From: Lachnospira hominis (ex Liu et al. 2021) | GTDB lineage: Bacteria > Bacillota > Clostridia > Lachnospirales > Lachnospiraceae | DNA: 45,301 nucleotides | Assembly: GCF_014287955.1 (NCBI RefSeq) | Contig: NZ_JACOPD010000012.1 | Location: 1-45,301, forward strand | Direction of reading: 5' to 3' | In this document: one piece after another, positions 1-7,207 of the stretch | Layout of the letters: each line of letters begins with the position of its first letter | Numbering within the stretch: the first letter of the stretch is position 1 | The notes under the pieces: generated by a model | Told to the model about the DNA's origin: nothing | What the model saw: the letters and a program-made list of their open reading frames with translations, nothing else | Databases searched by the model: none | Translations under genes and position numbers: made by a program

Positions 1-25
1 TGCAGTTTTCAAGGTTCAAAGAACT
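1..25 (-). other. rRNA spacer-like sequence at window edge
   Basis: Read on the minus strand, the first 25 bases contain TTCTTTGAACC followed by TTGAAAACTGCA. This matches the conserved end of the 16S-23S spacer that commonly precedes 23S rRNA in Firmicutes. It suggests an rRNA operon or spacer fragment just left of the window, transcribed leftwards. No 16S gene lies to the right, so it would be a spacer remnant, an unusual operon leader or an assembly edge. The call rests on recognition of a short motif only. Confidence 0.4.
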
Positions 26-116
26 CTAACTGAGTTCAAAATATATCTAAAAATACATTTCTGTACTTTATTCAAAAAATATCATTTTAGGGCTTGACTT
101 TTAATAGTTAGTCTCC

Positions 117-848
117 TTACATATATTGTTTTATTTGCTCTTTTTTCTCTTCAATAATAAGATTATACAATGCGTCAGGCCCATTATACGCAATAAAATC
201 CAAAAAGGAGTTATTGCGATAATCTTTCAAACCATATGTATCTCCTTGAATAATTTTGGAATAATCGTAATATATTATATTAATCCCCGCTTGTTTAAAT
301 ACATCTTCATCAATATACGTTTTTCCCCCAGAACCACATACATAATTAGTACAATTACTCTTAATACATAACTCAATTAGTTTTCCATTACGGTCAGTAG
401 AATCAATCCCCATTTTTGATGAATATTTTTCTTCCGGTTTAAATCCTAAAAGATCAAAGGCAATATTCATGCAACTAACATTATATGAAGCTAAATCAAA
501 TATATTGTACGTTTCTTTTATTAAAAGTTCTAGATAATCTAATACCCACTTATTATATGGTGCTTTTGAATAGTTACACTGAAAATGCTTATACAAATGT
601 TCATTTAAGGAACGTGTATCTTTCAACTTGATATTATTTATTTTTTCAAAATAATCAGCTTTTTCTATCGGAGCAGTAAACAAAACAGGACGTTGTTCTG
701 AATCTCTAAGGAAAACCCTATTCTGCCACTCTCGTCTCACATATTGAACATTATCATAAATCACCCATATATCTGAAATAGCAATTTTAATAAACACTTT
801 CATCCTTGGAAGAAAATTTGGTTGATGTATAACTATTGTATTATTCAC
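117..848 (-). CDS. WbqC family protein
   Basis: The 243-residue product matches the WbqC family. It has the N-terminal HQPNFLP signature (residues 8-14), the NVQYVRREWQNR segment (33-44) and a C-terminal GSGGKTYID motif. The biochemical role of the family is poorly defined; members are often found near polysaccharide or glycan genes. I chose the GTG start at 848 because a strong AAGGAGGTGG site (854-863) sits 5 bases upstream and overlaps the stop of the preceding gene. An ATG further upstream at 896 has no comparable site. The gene is the last member of a minus-strand operon with the SIR2 and TPR genes. That suggests a linked role, possibly in defence, which is inference. Confidence 0.75.
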   Translation of the reverse strand: MNNTIVIHQPNFLPRMKVFIKIAISDIWVIYDNVQYVRREWQNRVFLRDSEQRPVLFTAPIEKADYFEKINNIKLKDTRSLNEHLYKHFQCNYSKAPYNKWVLDYLELLIKETYNIFDLASYNVSCMNIAFDLLGFKPEEKYSSKMGIDSTDRNGKLIELCIKSNCTNYVCGSGGKTYIDEDVFKQAGINIIYYDYSKIIQGDTYGLKDYRNNSFLDFIAYNGPDALYNLIIEEKKEQIKQYM

Positions 849-861
849 AGACTCCACCTCC

Positions 862-1719
862 TTAAGTATCAATAATTTCATACCTATATTGCTCATTATC
901 TAAAAGAAGCATTTTTTTTTGACCTTCAAATTTAAAACTATTGAAAAGACTCATAGCTCGTTTAAAATATGACTTACTCAAATCATACTCCTTTGTCAAA
1001 AAATAATATTTTGCCATATCCTTATAATACATTCCAACATATATTTTATCTAATTTTTTACCAAGAAGTCGAATAATAGTTTCCAATTCCTTTTGAAGTT
1101 CTGTTGCATTTTTACTATCATTCATCTGAAGATAAAATTGAAACAGCCGTCTTTTATTTTGAAACATTTCAAATAAGTCTGTAGTTGTAGATGTCTTATT
1201 AATATCGATTATGATATCCTTATCTTTTGTCAATAAATATAACTGTCTTGTTAATGTATCTGAACTATTGAAAATATATTTCTTTTTAGAAATATCATGT
1301 ATAGCGTCAACACATATCCTATATGCCTTTTCAATGTTCCCTCTATGCTCAAACACAATGGAATACAAGTAGTATATTCCACAATACAATTCAACGTAAT
1401 CTTGAGACGCATAAAATAGATTTTCAACAATATTAATTGCTTTCTCAAGATATGATTCTGCCTCTTTAAATTTTTCAATATTACCGGTATTAATTATTAA
1501 ATAAGCAACCTGTTTATATAATTTTGCCATTTCAAATGAATAGTAATTTTCTGTTTGAACTTCATATTTACTAATATGAAATTCATATATTTTGATTAGT
1601 TTTTCATAACTTGCATACGTTAAATAATCCCTTTGCAAATTAACATTAATAGCAGCAATGGTTAATTCTAAGTTAGCATAAACCGGAGCAATAATATGTG
1701 ATTCACTTATGGGTTTTTC
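862..1719 (-). CDS. TPR-like helical domain, probably the C-terminal half of a SIR2-TPR protein
   Basis: The product is all-helical with repeated YxxxAxxY-type helices, for example KAYRICVDAIHD and DLSKSYFKRAMSLF, as in tetratricopeptide repeats. No ATG or GTG start with a ribosome binding site exists. The only nearby start is a TTG at 1638 without a Shine-Dalgarno sequence. The reading frame stays open upstream to the end of the SIR2 gene and reads like protein there (SESHIIAPVYANLELTIAAI). It lies in the -1 frame relative to SIR2. A shift at the A AAA AAG heptamer near 1720-1728 would fuse the two into one protein of about 560 residues. SIR2 plus TPR-like helical C-termini are typical of NAD-depleting antiphage proteins. 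Coordinates start at the first post-slip codon. An independent TTG start at 1638 is the alternative. Confidence 0.65.
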   Translation of the reverse strand, partial: EKPISESHIIAPVYANLELTIAAINVNLQRDYLTYASYEKLIKIYEFHISKYEVQTENYYSFEMAKLYKQVAYLIINTGNIEKFKEAESYLEKAINIVENLFYASQDYVELYCGIYYLYSIVFEHRGNIEKAYRICVDAIHDISKKKYIFNSSDTLTRQLYLLTKDKDIIIDINKTSTTTDLFEMFQNKRRLFQFYLQMNDSKNATELQKELETIIRLLGKKLDKIYVGMYYKDMAKYYFLTKEYDLSKSYFKRAMSLFNSFKFEGQKKMLLLDNEQYRYEIIDT

Positions 1720-2555
1720 TTTTTTTTTAGTTCTTCTAATAAATCCAGAATCCCCTCATGAGAACCAGTTTTATTTTCATACTCTATAATAGTAATATTT
1801 TTATGTTTACGTAAATATTTCCTTTCAAGACTTGAAAACTTCCCCTTTTCCACTGCCATATAATGATTTCTATTATTTCCACTACTTATAGCGTTTATAT
1901 AATCAATCAATTCATTCATATCTGGATCTGACATGCTATATCCAATAAAAAGAAATGTATTTGTCAATAACAAAGACTCCATCAATTCTTGCATTACTTG
2001 ATTTTTATATATACACTCCAAATATCCCTGAAGCCCTAATACAATTGTTGCCTGACGTTCATATGTTCCATGTAATTTTAATAAAAACTTATCTTCAATC
2101 TGACATAAATTTTCACTAATATCATTTTGAGTCCAAGCTTTAATCTTTTTAGGTGCATATCGTTGAAATGCATCTTCAATTAAAGTATCAAAATTAGTTG
2201 TTACAATTGCCCGAAAATTCATTTTACAAAGAAGCGGGTAAATTGGGTCATTTGGTTCTAATCCATGAAACATCTCAGACAGGAACGACTGAAATTCTGT
2301 TTTTTTCAATTCATCAATTACTATTTGTGCCACAGAGATAGACTTATTATCTTTAAGCATTTCTAATAAAATTTGTTTTTCTGTAGCATCAAAATAATCT
2401 CGTCTATATGCATATTCAACGAGTTGTTTTACAAACTCATTCCAATTTGGAACACTTGTACCGTCAACCCGTTTTATGCGTGAAGAAATTCCCGCACCTA
2501 CAAACAAAACACATTTTTCCTTTATATAATCTTCTTCTAAAGGATATGGAATCAT
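1707..2555 (-). CDS. SIR2-family NAD-binding domain protein
   Basis: The 282-residue product has the SIR2_2-type signature: FVGAGIS near residues 18-24, TTNFDTLIEDAF, the catalytic-type KLHGTYE and GYSMSDPDMNELI. SIR2 domains of this class act as NAD+ hydrolases in antiphage abortive systems (ThsA, DSR, Sir2-HerA); the activity here is inferred. The start ATG has AGAAGGGAGTTG about 8 bases upstream. The frame ends in LKKKKNP at a TAA inside the junction with the TPR gene. The last codons CTA AAA AAA AAG contain a dnaX-like slippery heptamer. A promoter and a structured leader lie upstream. As a stand-alone protein it would be shorter than most SIR2 defence effectors, which supports a fusion with the TPR part. 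Confidence 0.85.
   Translation of the reverse strand: MIPYPLEEDYIKEKCVLFVGAGISSRIKRVDGTSVPNWNEFVKQLVEYAYRRDYFDATEKQILLEMLKDNKSISVAQIVIDELKKTEFQSFLSEMFHGLEPNDPIYPLLCKMNFRAIVTTNFDTLIEDAFQRYAPKKIKAWTQNDISENLCQIEDKFLLKLHGTYERQATIVLGLQGYLECIYKNQVMQELMESLLLTNTFLFIGYSMSDPDMNELIDYINAISSGNNRNHYMAVEKGKFSSLERKYLRKHKNITIIEYENKTGSHEGILDLLEELKKKKNP
1719..1731 (-). promoter_or_regulatory. Candidate -1 ribosomal frameshift or phase-variable A9 tract
   Basis: On the minus strand, CTA followed by AAA AAA AAG gives the heptamer A AAA AAG in the SIR2 zero frame, the same heptamer used in E. coli dnaX. The homopolymer is 9 A long. Slipping by -1 enters the TPR frame directly (next codons GAA AAA CCC). No strong stimulatory stem-loop is evident downstream, and the GAGGGG Shine-Dalgarno-like element is more than 20 bases upstream. 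Replication slippage or a sequencing indel in A9 is therefore an equal alternative. Confidence 0.55.
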
Positions 2556-2605
2556 AATATCAACTCCCTTCTAACACAAATAAATTTTTCTATTAAATAA
2601 ACAAA

Positions 2606-2750
2606 GCTCTGCCAAATTTCGTCCCTACAAATGTCTTATCAGGTCCAAAAGTTGACAGAGCAATTTCATCGGTTGCTCATTCTGATTGTTTCAGAATATG
2701 GTTGTCAGTTCATTTTACTATATTCTATCCTATAACGCTAAAAATTTCAA
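2606..2750 (-). promoter_or_regulatory. Promoter and structured leader of the SIR2 operon
   Basis: A minus-strand promoter TTGAAA (2745-2750) with a 17-base spacer and TAGAAT (2722-2727) precedes the SIR2 gene by about 170 bases. The resulting leader contains a short hairpin TTCTGA-loop-TCAGAA (2680-2696) and a longer imperfect stem closed by GCTCTG/CAGAGC (2606-2661) followed by TTTGTTTATTT. The second structure could be an attenuator, or the terminator of the upstream HEPN operon. Confidence 0.45.
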
Positions 2751-2761
2751 TAGTTCAGCAA

Positions 2762-3793
2762 CTAATCTGACATTTTTCTTATCTCAGAAAAGGCTCTATT
2801 CACCTTTCCTAATATTACCTTCACATCACTACCAATATTACATTTAAACAAAGCATTTACAACCGATCCAAATTCATCATTTATACATAAATAGTCAAAC
2901 CCTTCACTAATAACATTGTTTAATTTGTCTAGCGTATATTCCCAAAAATCCTTACTTAAAAAATCTGCCCGTAATTCTAACAAATCTGTCTTATCTTCGA
3001 CAGCTTCATAAATATGTTCATAATAAGGGGTTATTAACCAATATGCAACTTGTAGCGGTCTGTATCTCTCAATCGTATCGTAACTGTGTATTGTTTTTTG
3101 TCCTATTACATCATTAAAAAATGCACCAAAATGAGGATGTTCTCCTGCTATCCGTTCTGCATAATGTTTTTGATAACCATGAATAAACCTATGCATTTTT
3201 TCCGTTTCACTCTTTCGAATTGTCATATAAATCAATGTACACATATCTAATAACAACTCAATTGAAAAAATCTCAGCATCAATTACATCCTTGAAGATAC
3301 TCCTATAGTTTCCATGTGCAATTTTATTACGAATGATATTATTAAAATAATACATGAAGTATTCAACAACTTCTGTATAGATTTCATCTCCTATATCTAA
3401 CAAATATTGTATCTTCTCTTGCAATACTGCACTGGTATACATTTCTAATTTTGTGAATCGTCTAAATGTTGTACTATCCATCAAATAATCAGCAAACATG
3501 CCTTCAATCTGTATTGGAACAACATGATTAAACATTTCAAAGTCACTATTTTGAAATAAGGTCAAACATTTATTCAGTATATCTTTCCGATTCCTTAAGC
3601 AAACACTCTCTTCAATCATTATTTTAACTTCTTCGAATAGTGCATAATCAGATATAAATTTCTTTAAAGTTTGAAGATAACCTTCTTTATCCACTTCCTT
3701 CTGGGAGTTCATATCATCTATTGCCGGAACTTTACTTATGAATTCTCGATATTCGTTTATACGTTCTTCCTCTGTTTTTGTGTACGAAGTCAT
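2762..3793 (-). CDS. HEPN-motif protein, possible RNase effector
   Basis: The 343-residue protein is mainly helical and carries RNKIAHG at residues 155-161. This fits the HEPN nuclease signature R-x4-6-H (R155, H160) preceded by the usual Asn-rich helix end. The segment VPIQIEGMFADYL (residues 92-104) resembles the helical region before HEPN in DUF4209-like proteins; I am not certain of the family. HEPN proteins frequently act as RNases in toxin-antitoxin and antiphage systems; activity here is inferred. Its start overlaps the stop of the coiled-coil gene by four bases (ATGA at 3790-3793), so the two are co-translated. It is separated from the SIR2 operon by that operon's promoter. Confidence 0.6.
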   Translation of the reverse strand: MTSYTKTEEERINEYREFISKVPAIDDMNSQKEVDKEGYLQTLKKFISDYALFEEVKIMIEESVCLRNRKDILNKCLTLFQNSDFEMFNHVVPIQIEGMFADYLMDSTTFRRFTKLEMYTSAVLQEKIQYLLDIGDEIYTEVVEYFMYYFNNIIRNKIAHGNYRSIFKDVIDAEIFSIELLLDMCTLIYMTIRKSETEKMHRFIHGYQKHYAERIAGEHPHFGAFFNDVIGQKTIHSYDTIERYRPLQVAYWLITPYYEHIYEAVEDKTDLLELRADFLSKDFWEYTLDKLNNVISEGFDYLCINDEFGSVVNALFKCNIGSDVKVILGKVNRAFSEIRKMSD

Positions 3794-4566
3794 ATAAAAA
3801 TTTTTCCGGGCTTTTCACCTATAACATATATTTTAATTTTATAGAACAATGCATATGGTCTATCCAAATCATCTTCAACTATCTCTATAATACTGCGATA
3901 TGATGAAAACTCCATTTCAGCATTGACTATTGTATCTGTAGATAAATATAATGCCTTTTTCCTTAACTTATCATCAATTTCATCTGCAGTCTCACAATTA
4001 CATAATTCTGCTAAAGACTGCTGCAAGTACTGCCTTTCAAATTGAATAATCGCCTTTCTCGTCCTAAGAGAATTACACTTTTTTGCGGATGTAAGTACTT
4101 CTGTCTCATCATCACTCAAATCTCGCATTAAAGAATATGTAGATTTTCTTCTTTGTAATTCCTTCATTCGATCTTGCGTTATTCGTAAATCTTGATTAAT
4201 GTGCTGAATTTCAGAATCTATTCTTGTAATCAGATTCGTATACCTCGTTCCAATCAATTCATCATACTGCTCTTTTACCGCTGTGAACTGCTCTTTTGGA
4301 AGTTTTTCAATTCCTAGAATTTTACAGCATCCCAAATAATAATCATCCATACTGTCAAATTTTAAATTCTTTGGTGCTATTGTACGAATAACTGCTTTTA
4401 CAAGAGCATCTCTCGCATTATCTACATCTAACAATTTATTAAAATAATATTTTCCCAACTGTGTAATTGATGTCTGTGCAAAAATATCTGGCTCAATACT
4501 TTTTCCAAGGATATCAATTAAATGTACGTGTATCTTCCTACAAATCTTATTTTCTTCTTCTGTCAT
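3790..4566 (-). CDS. Coiled-coil protein of unknown function, first gene of the HEPN pair
   Basis: I do not recognise the family. The 258-residue product is helical with a central coiled coil (about residues 115-150, with HINQDLRITQDRMKELQRR) and a second Arg/Gln-rich helix near residues 175-195. The C-terminus looks beta-rich (YALFYKIKIYVIGEKPGK). There is no signal peptide or membrane segment. GAGG lies about 6 bases before the ATG at 4566. The ATGA overlap with the HEPN gene shows a two-gene operon. A sensor, partner or antitoxin role is possible by context only. Confidence 0.6.
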   Translation of the reverse strand: MTEEENKICRKIHVHLIDILGKSIEPDIFAQTSITQLGKYYFNKLLDVDNARDALVKAVIRTIAPKNLKFDSMDDYYLGCCKILGIEKLPKEQFTAVKEQYDELIGTRYTNLITRIDSEIQHINQDLRITQDRMKELQRRKSTYSLMRDLSDDETEVLTSAKKCNSLRTRKAIIQFERQYLQQSLAELCNCETADEIDDKLRKKALYLSTDTIVNAEMEFSSYRSIIEIVEDDLDRPYALFYKIKIYVIGEKPGKIFI

Positions 4567-4643
4567 ATTTTGCCTCGACTTTATATTTTATTTGGATTTA
4601 TTCTACCATATCCACCTACATTTTACTATCCAAAAAAGAGCAA

Positions 4644-4680
4644 GAAAAAAAGCCGATCAGGAATCGCAACTCCCAATCGA
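4644..4680 (-). terminator. Terminator after the recombinase remnant
   Basis: On the minus strand the arms CGATTGGGA and TCCTGATCG pair fully with two G-U wobbles and are followed by GGC and a run of seven T. It lies just downstream of the recombinase stop at 4690. Confidence 0.7.
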
Positions 4681-4689
4681 CATCTTTTC

Positions 4690-5568
4690 TTACTCCTCTC
4701 CATTTTTACATTCAATCTCCGTTCCGTCCAAGAAGACCACCAACAATGTTCCATCTTCAAAAACCTTGATGTGGTCCAGTGTTTTCAGCATGAAGTCCGT
4801 ATCCATCTCCGTCAAAGGCTTTGCCCCATCGGTATATTCTATGAACTTCTCCGCCCGATAACTTTCCAAGAGGTTCTCGCTCTGCAGCTGTTCCGTCCAC
4901 TGCTCCATAAAGTCCTCTCGGTTCTCCACCAATGCGTTCCAAGCCATCAGATAAGCCTTTATCAGCGTTTCTTCCTCTACGTGGCGGTTGGCACATCCCA
5001 TAACTCCTTTGACCTTGTAGCGTTCACTGCATTGCCATACCTTACGGTCAACTCCCGTACTGCTCCGCCAGCCTTTCCGTGCAAATACTTTATTACAGTC
5101 TCCGCAAATTATCTTGGATGCAAATGGATTGCTTTCCGGCCGGTGGGAATAGGAGTTTGTCCCATGCTCCTCCAGATACTTTTTCCTGCGTTTTATTTCA
5201 AGCTGTACACATTCCCATATCCGCTTTGAAATGATGGCATCGTGGTCATCCTCCACATAAAACATCTGAATTTCCCCTTTGTTCTGTGTACGTTTCTTGG
5301 TGAGGAAATCCACCGTATAACTTTTCTGCAGTAAGGCATCACCCTTGTATTTTTCATTCTCCAACATACTCATTAAGGTTGTGGACTGCCACTTCGTACC
5401 GCCATCCCAATTTTTCACACCTTACCGTTCAAAAATCCTCTTGATGTAATCGGTTGTTTTTCCGTCCATGAATTCCTGATACAGCCGAACCACAATCGAC
5501 TCCTGTGTCCTATTGATTACCAGCTTCCCCGTTTCATCCGTATCGTAGCCAAGAAAACGCTTTGTATC
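4690..5568 (-). pseudogene. Large serine recombinase, C-terminal fragment with a nonsense mutation
   Basis: The frame from about 5568 reads as the middle and C-terminus of a large serine recombinase: RFLGYDTDETGKLVINR, the recombinase domain KNWDGGTKWQSTTLMSMLENEKYKGDA in pieces, then a zinc-ribbon with CGDC and a second Cys pair. A TAA at 5422-5424 interrupts the sequence between FER and GVKNWDGG, where relatives have a Glu codon, so one base change inactivated it. The catalytic N-terminal resolvase domain is absent. The 5' end is fused to the truncated DUF3825 gene. A downstream GTG at 5418 could start a 242-residue fragment, but I see no reason for it to function. Confidence 0.8.
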
Positions 5569-6019
5569 TTAACTTTGGAGACAGTTCATCACAAAAACCT
5601 ATAAAATACCAATCTCTTAAAGAATCCGAAAAATTGTTTCTTTCAAAATAACCATAAATCCCCTTGTACTGAGGTGTGTATAATCTAGTATGGAAGCAGA
5701 CACATTTGTTTTCCAAATGAAAAATACTGTCTGCTTTTCTTGGATCACTTTCTGAATTAAAGTCAATAACCTGCTTGCGAAAAATTGTATGTATGTAACG
5801 TTCTAAAATGGGGGTGCCTGCATTCTTTGTTTCCCGGCTCGGCTTTCGGAACTTCCATGATTCCGGCAATGCCAATCTCTCCAGTTCCGCTAAATATCCG
5901 TACCAATCCGGTACATATGCAAATTCAAATAAATCCGGTGCTATCATCTGTTTCCTCTTTTCCTGTGGTTTTCTGTACTCATATCTGTTTTCTGTCTTTG
6001 CTTCCATCTCTTTCATCAT
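5534..6019 (-). pseudogene. DUF3825-like protein, 3' end lost
   Basis: The product begins MMKEMEAKTENRYEY and contains a DUF3825-like core: LFEFAYVPDWYGYLAELERLA, ILERYIHTIFRK and FHTRLYTPQYKGIYGYFERN in order, then DWYFIGFCDELSPKL. DUF3825 has no established function but is seen near defence and mobile genes. After about residue 150 the frame runs into the recombinase fragment (junction near 5565-5571) and stops within it at 5534, so the native C-terminus is missing. An AAGGAGG site precedes two adjacent ATGs at 6019 and 6016; 6016 has the better spacing. An 18-bp perfect inverted repeat lies in its leader. Confidence 0.6.
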
Positions 6020-6052
6020 GAGCCTCCTTTTTATTTTCTCTTGAAATATAAA

Positions 6053-6099
6053 ATAGGTGTATCGCAATTCTATCGTTCTGTGAATTGCGATACACCTAT
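6053..6099. repeat. Perfect 18-bp inverted repeat with 11-bp loop
   Basis: The left arm at 6053-6070 (ATAGGTGT then ATCGCAATTC) is exactly complementary to the right arm at 6082-6099. It lies 34 bases before the DUF3825 start. In the minus-strand transcript it would form a strong hairpin followed by TTTATATTT. Possible roles are attenuator, transcript-stabilising hairpin, terminator of a lost gene or mobile-element end. Confidence 0.8.
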
Positions 6100-6280
6100 C
6101 AATGCGTTTTTATCCATGAACAAATTTCAGTAACTTCAACAAACATCGTATTCTGTGCTGTTTCCTTGCTTCCATGTAATTTCTCCTTTTATGGTGTAGT
6201 TCGTTTCATCTTACACCTGTACTCTATTGTAATTCATAATATTTACCCTGTAGTGTAAACTAGCACTGAGGTGAATTGTA

Positions 6281-6628
6281 ATGCATGACTATGTAAAAAA
6301 TCTTGCGAAGGTAGTCCGGGCTGCCAGAGAAGAATCCCATCTATCTCAAGCAGCATTAGCTGAACAAATAGGTTGTGATGAGCGTACAATACTAAATATT
6401 GAAAACGACCGTGGTAATCCCAAGTTCGAAGTATTGTGCCAGATCATCGCTTATTTACACATTCATGCAGACCGTATTTTCCACCCTGACACTGCTACGG
6501 ATGGGGTGAAAAAACAAAAACTGTTATTGATGCTACAGGAATGTGATGAGCAAGAGGCAGCCGAGATTCTTCCAGAAATTGAATACCTCTTAGCACTCAT
6601 ACATAAAAGAGGTAATTCAAACGAATAA
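6281..6628 (+). CDS. XRE-family helix-turn-helix regulator
   Basis: The 115-residue protein has a Cro/C1-type HTH over residues 6-60 (LAKVVRAAREESHLSQAALA, then IGCDERTILNIENDRGNP) and a helical C-terminal tail of unknown role. A GAGGTG site lies 7 bases upstream of the ATG. It stands alone between the defence-like block and the bla regulon and is closed by its own terminator. Its target is not evident; an AT-rich region with TTACACCTGTA-like elements upstream may be its operator. Confidence 0.85.
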   Translation: MHDYVKNLAKVVRAAREESHLSQAALAEQIGCDERTILNIENDRGNPKFEVLCQIIAYLHIHADRIFHPDTATDGVKKQKLLLMLQECDEQEAAEILPEIEYLLALIHKRGNSNE

Positions 6629-6630
6629 AG

Positions 6631-6670
6631 GAACCAGCTAATCCGTTGTGATTCTGGTTCTTTTCTTTTT
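6631..6670 (+). terminator. Rho-independent terminator after the XRE gene
   Basis: GAACCAG (6631-6637) pairs with CTGGTTC (6654-6660), followed by TTTTCTTTTTG. Confidence 0.8.
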
Positions 6671-6682
6671 GTTGCCATCTCC

Positions 6683-6727
6683 AAATCTTACTCTTGTAAT
6701 ATTTCAATTATTACACGAGTAAGATTT
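6683..6727. promoter_or_regulatory. Two convergent BlaI operators upstream of blaI
   Basis: The element AAATCTTAC-N4-GTAATA (6683-6701) and its mirror TATTAC-N4-GTAAGATTT (from 6709 to 6727) form a near-perfect inverted pair. Both match the operator found at five other sites here. They lie just upstream of the -35 of the blaI promoter. Confidence 0.75.
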
Positions 6728-6751
6728 CAAGTCAATATGTTTTTTATGAAA

Positions 6752-6804
6752 TTGACAACCACATAAATAACGTCTATAATATATTTATTACAGCCGTAAG
6801 ATTT
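6752..6804 (+). promoter_or_regulatory. blaI promoter with overlapping operator
   Basis: A perfect TTGACA (6752-6757), 17-base spacer, TATAAT (6775-6780) promoter. The operator TATTAC-AGCC-GTAAGATTT (6786-6804) covers the expected transcription start, so repressor binding should block initiation. AAGGAGGG (6805-6812) is the ribosome binding site. Confidence 0.85.
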
Positions 6805-6819
6805 AAGGAGGGATTTGAA

Positions 6820-7206
6820 ATGAGCGATTTACCACAGATTTCTGAAGCTGAATTTGAAGTTATGAAAATCGTATGGAAACATGCACCGATCAGTACCAAT
6901 GAAATAACAGATAAATTATTACAGACCACAAGCTGGAGTCCTAAGACGATACAGACTTTAATCAAACGTCTCGTAACAAAAGGCGTTCTGACTTATGAAA
7001 AACAGAGCCGAGTGTTTGTTTATACCCCAGTCGTGAAAGAAAGCGAATACATCGGCCAGGAAAGCAACTCTTTTCTGGAACGATACTATGACGGGGATAT
7101 CACTGCCATGCTGTCTGCCTATATAGAAAATGACAGACTGTCTGAAACAGAAATAGACACCCTACGTTCCCTTCTTTCCAAGAGGTCAAAAAAAGGAGGA
7201 AATTAA
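6820..7206 (+). CDS. blaI: BlaI/MecI/CopY family transcriptional repressor
   Basis: The 128-residue protein has the winged-helix domain of BlaI/MecI: ISEAEFEVMKIVWKHAPIS at residues 6-24, then STNEITDKL and the recognition segment WSPKTIQTLIKRLVTKGVL, followed by a helical dimerisation tail. In known systems this repressor is cleaved after BlaR1 senses a beta-lactam and then releases its operators. Its gene is preceded by a consensus promoter overlapped by an operator and two more operators, so autoregulation is very likely. Its stop is one base from the GTG of blaR1, showing co-transcription. Confidence 0.93.
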   Translation: MSDLPQISEAEFEVMKIVWKHAPISTNEITDKLLQTTSWSPKTIQTLIKRLVTKGVLTYEKQSRVFVYTPVVKESEYIGQESNSFLERYYDGDITAMLSAYIENDRLSETEIDTLRSLLSKRSKKGGN

Positions 7207-7207
7207 C

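Noticed and set aside
1251..1478. 75-codon minus-strand frame inside the TPR gene
   Set aside because: Out-of-frame shadow with no initiation signal.
4467..5229. Long plus-strand frames opposite the recombinase remnant
   Set aside because: They are antisense shadows without start signals; the minus-strand frame matches a known family.
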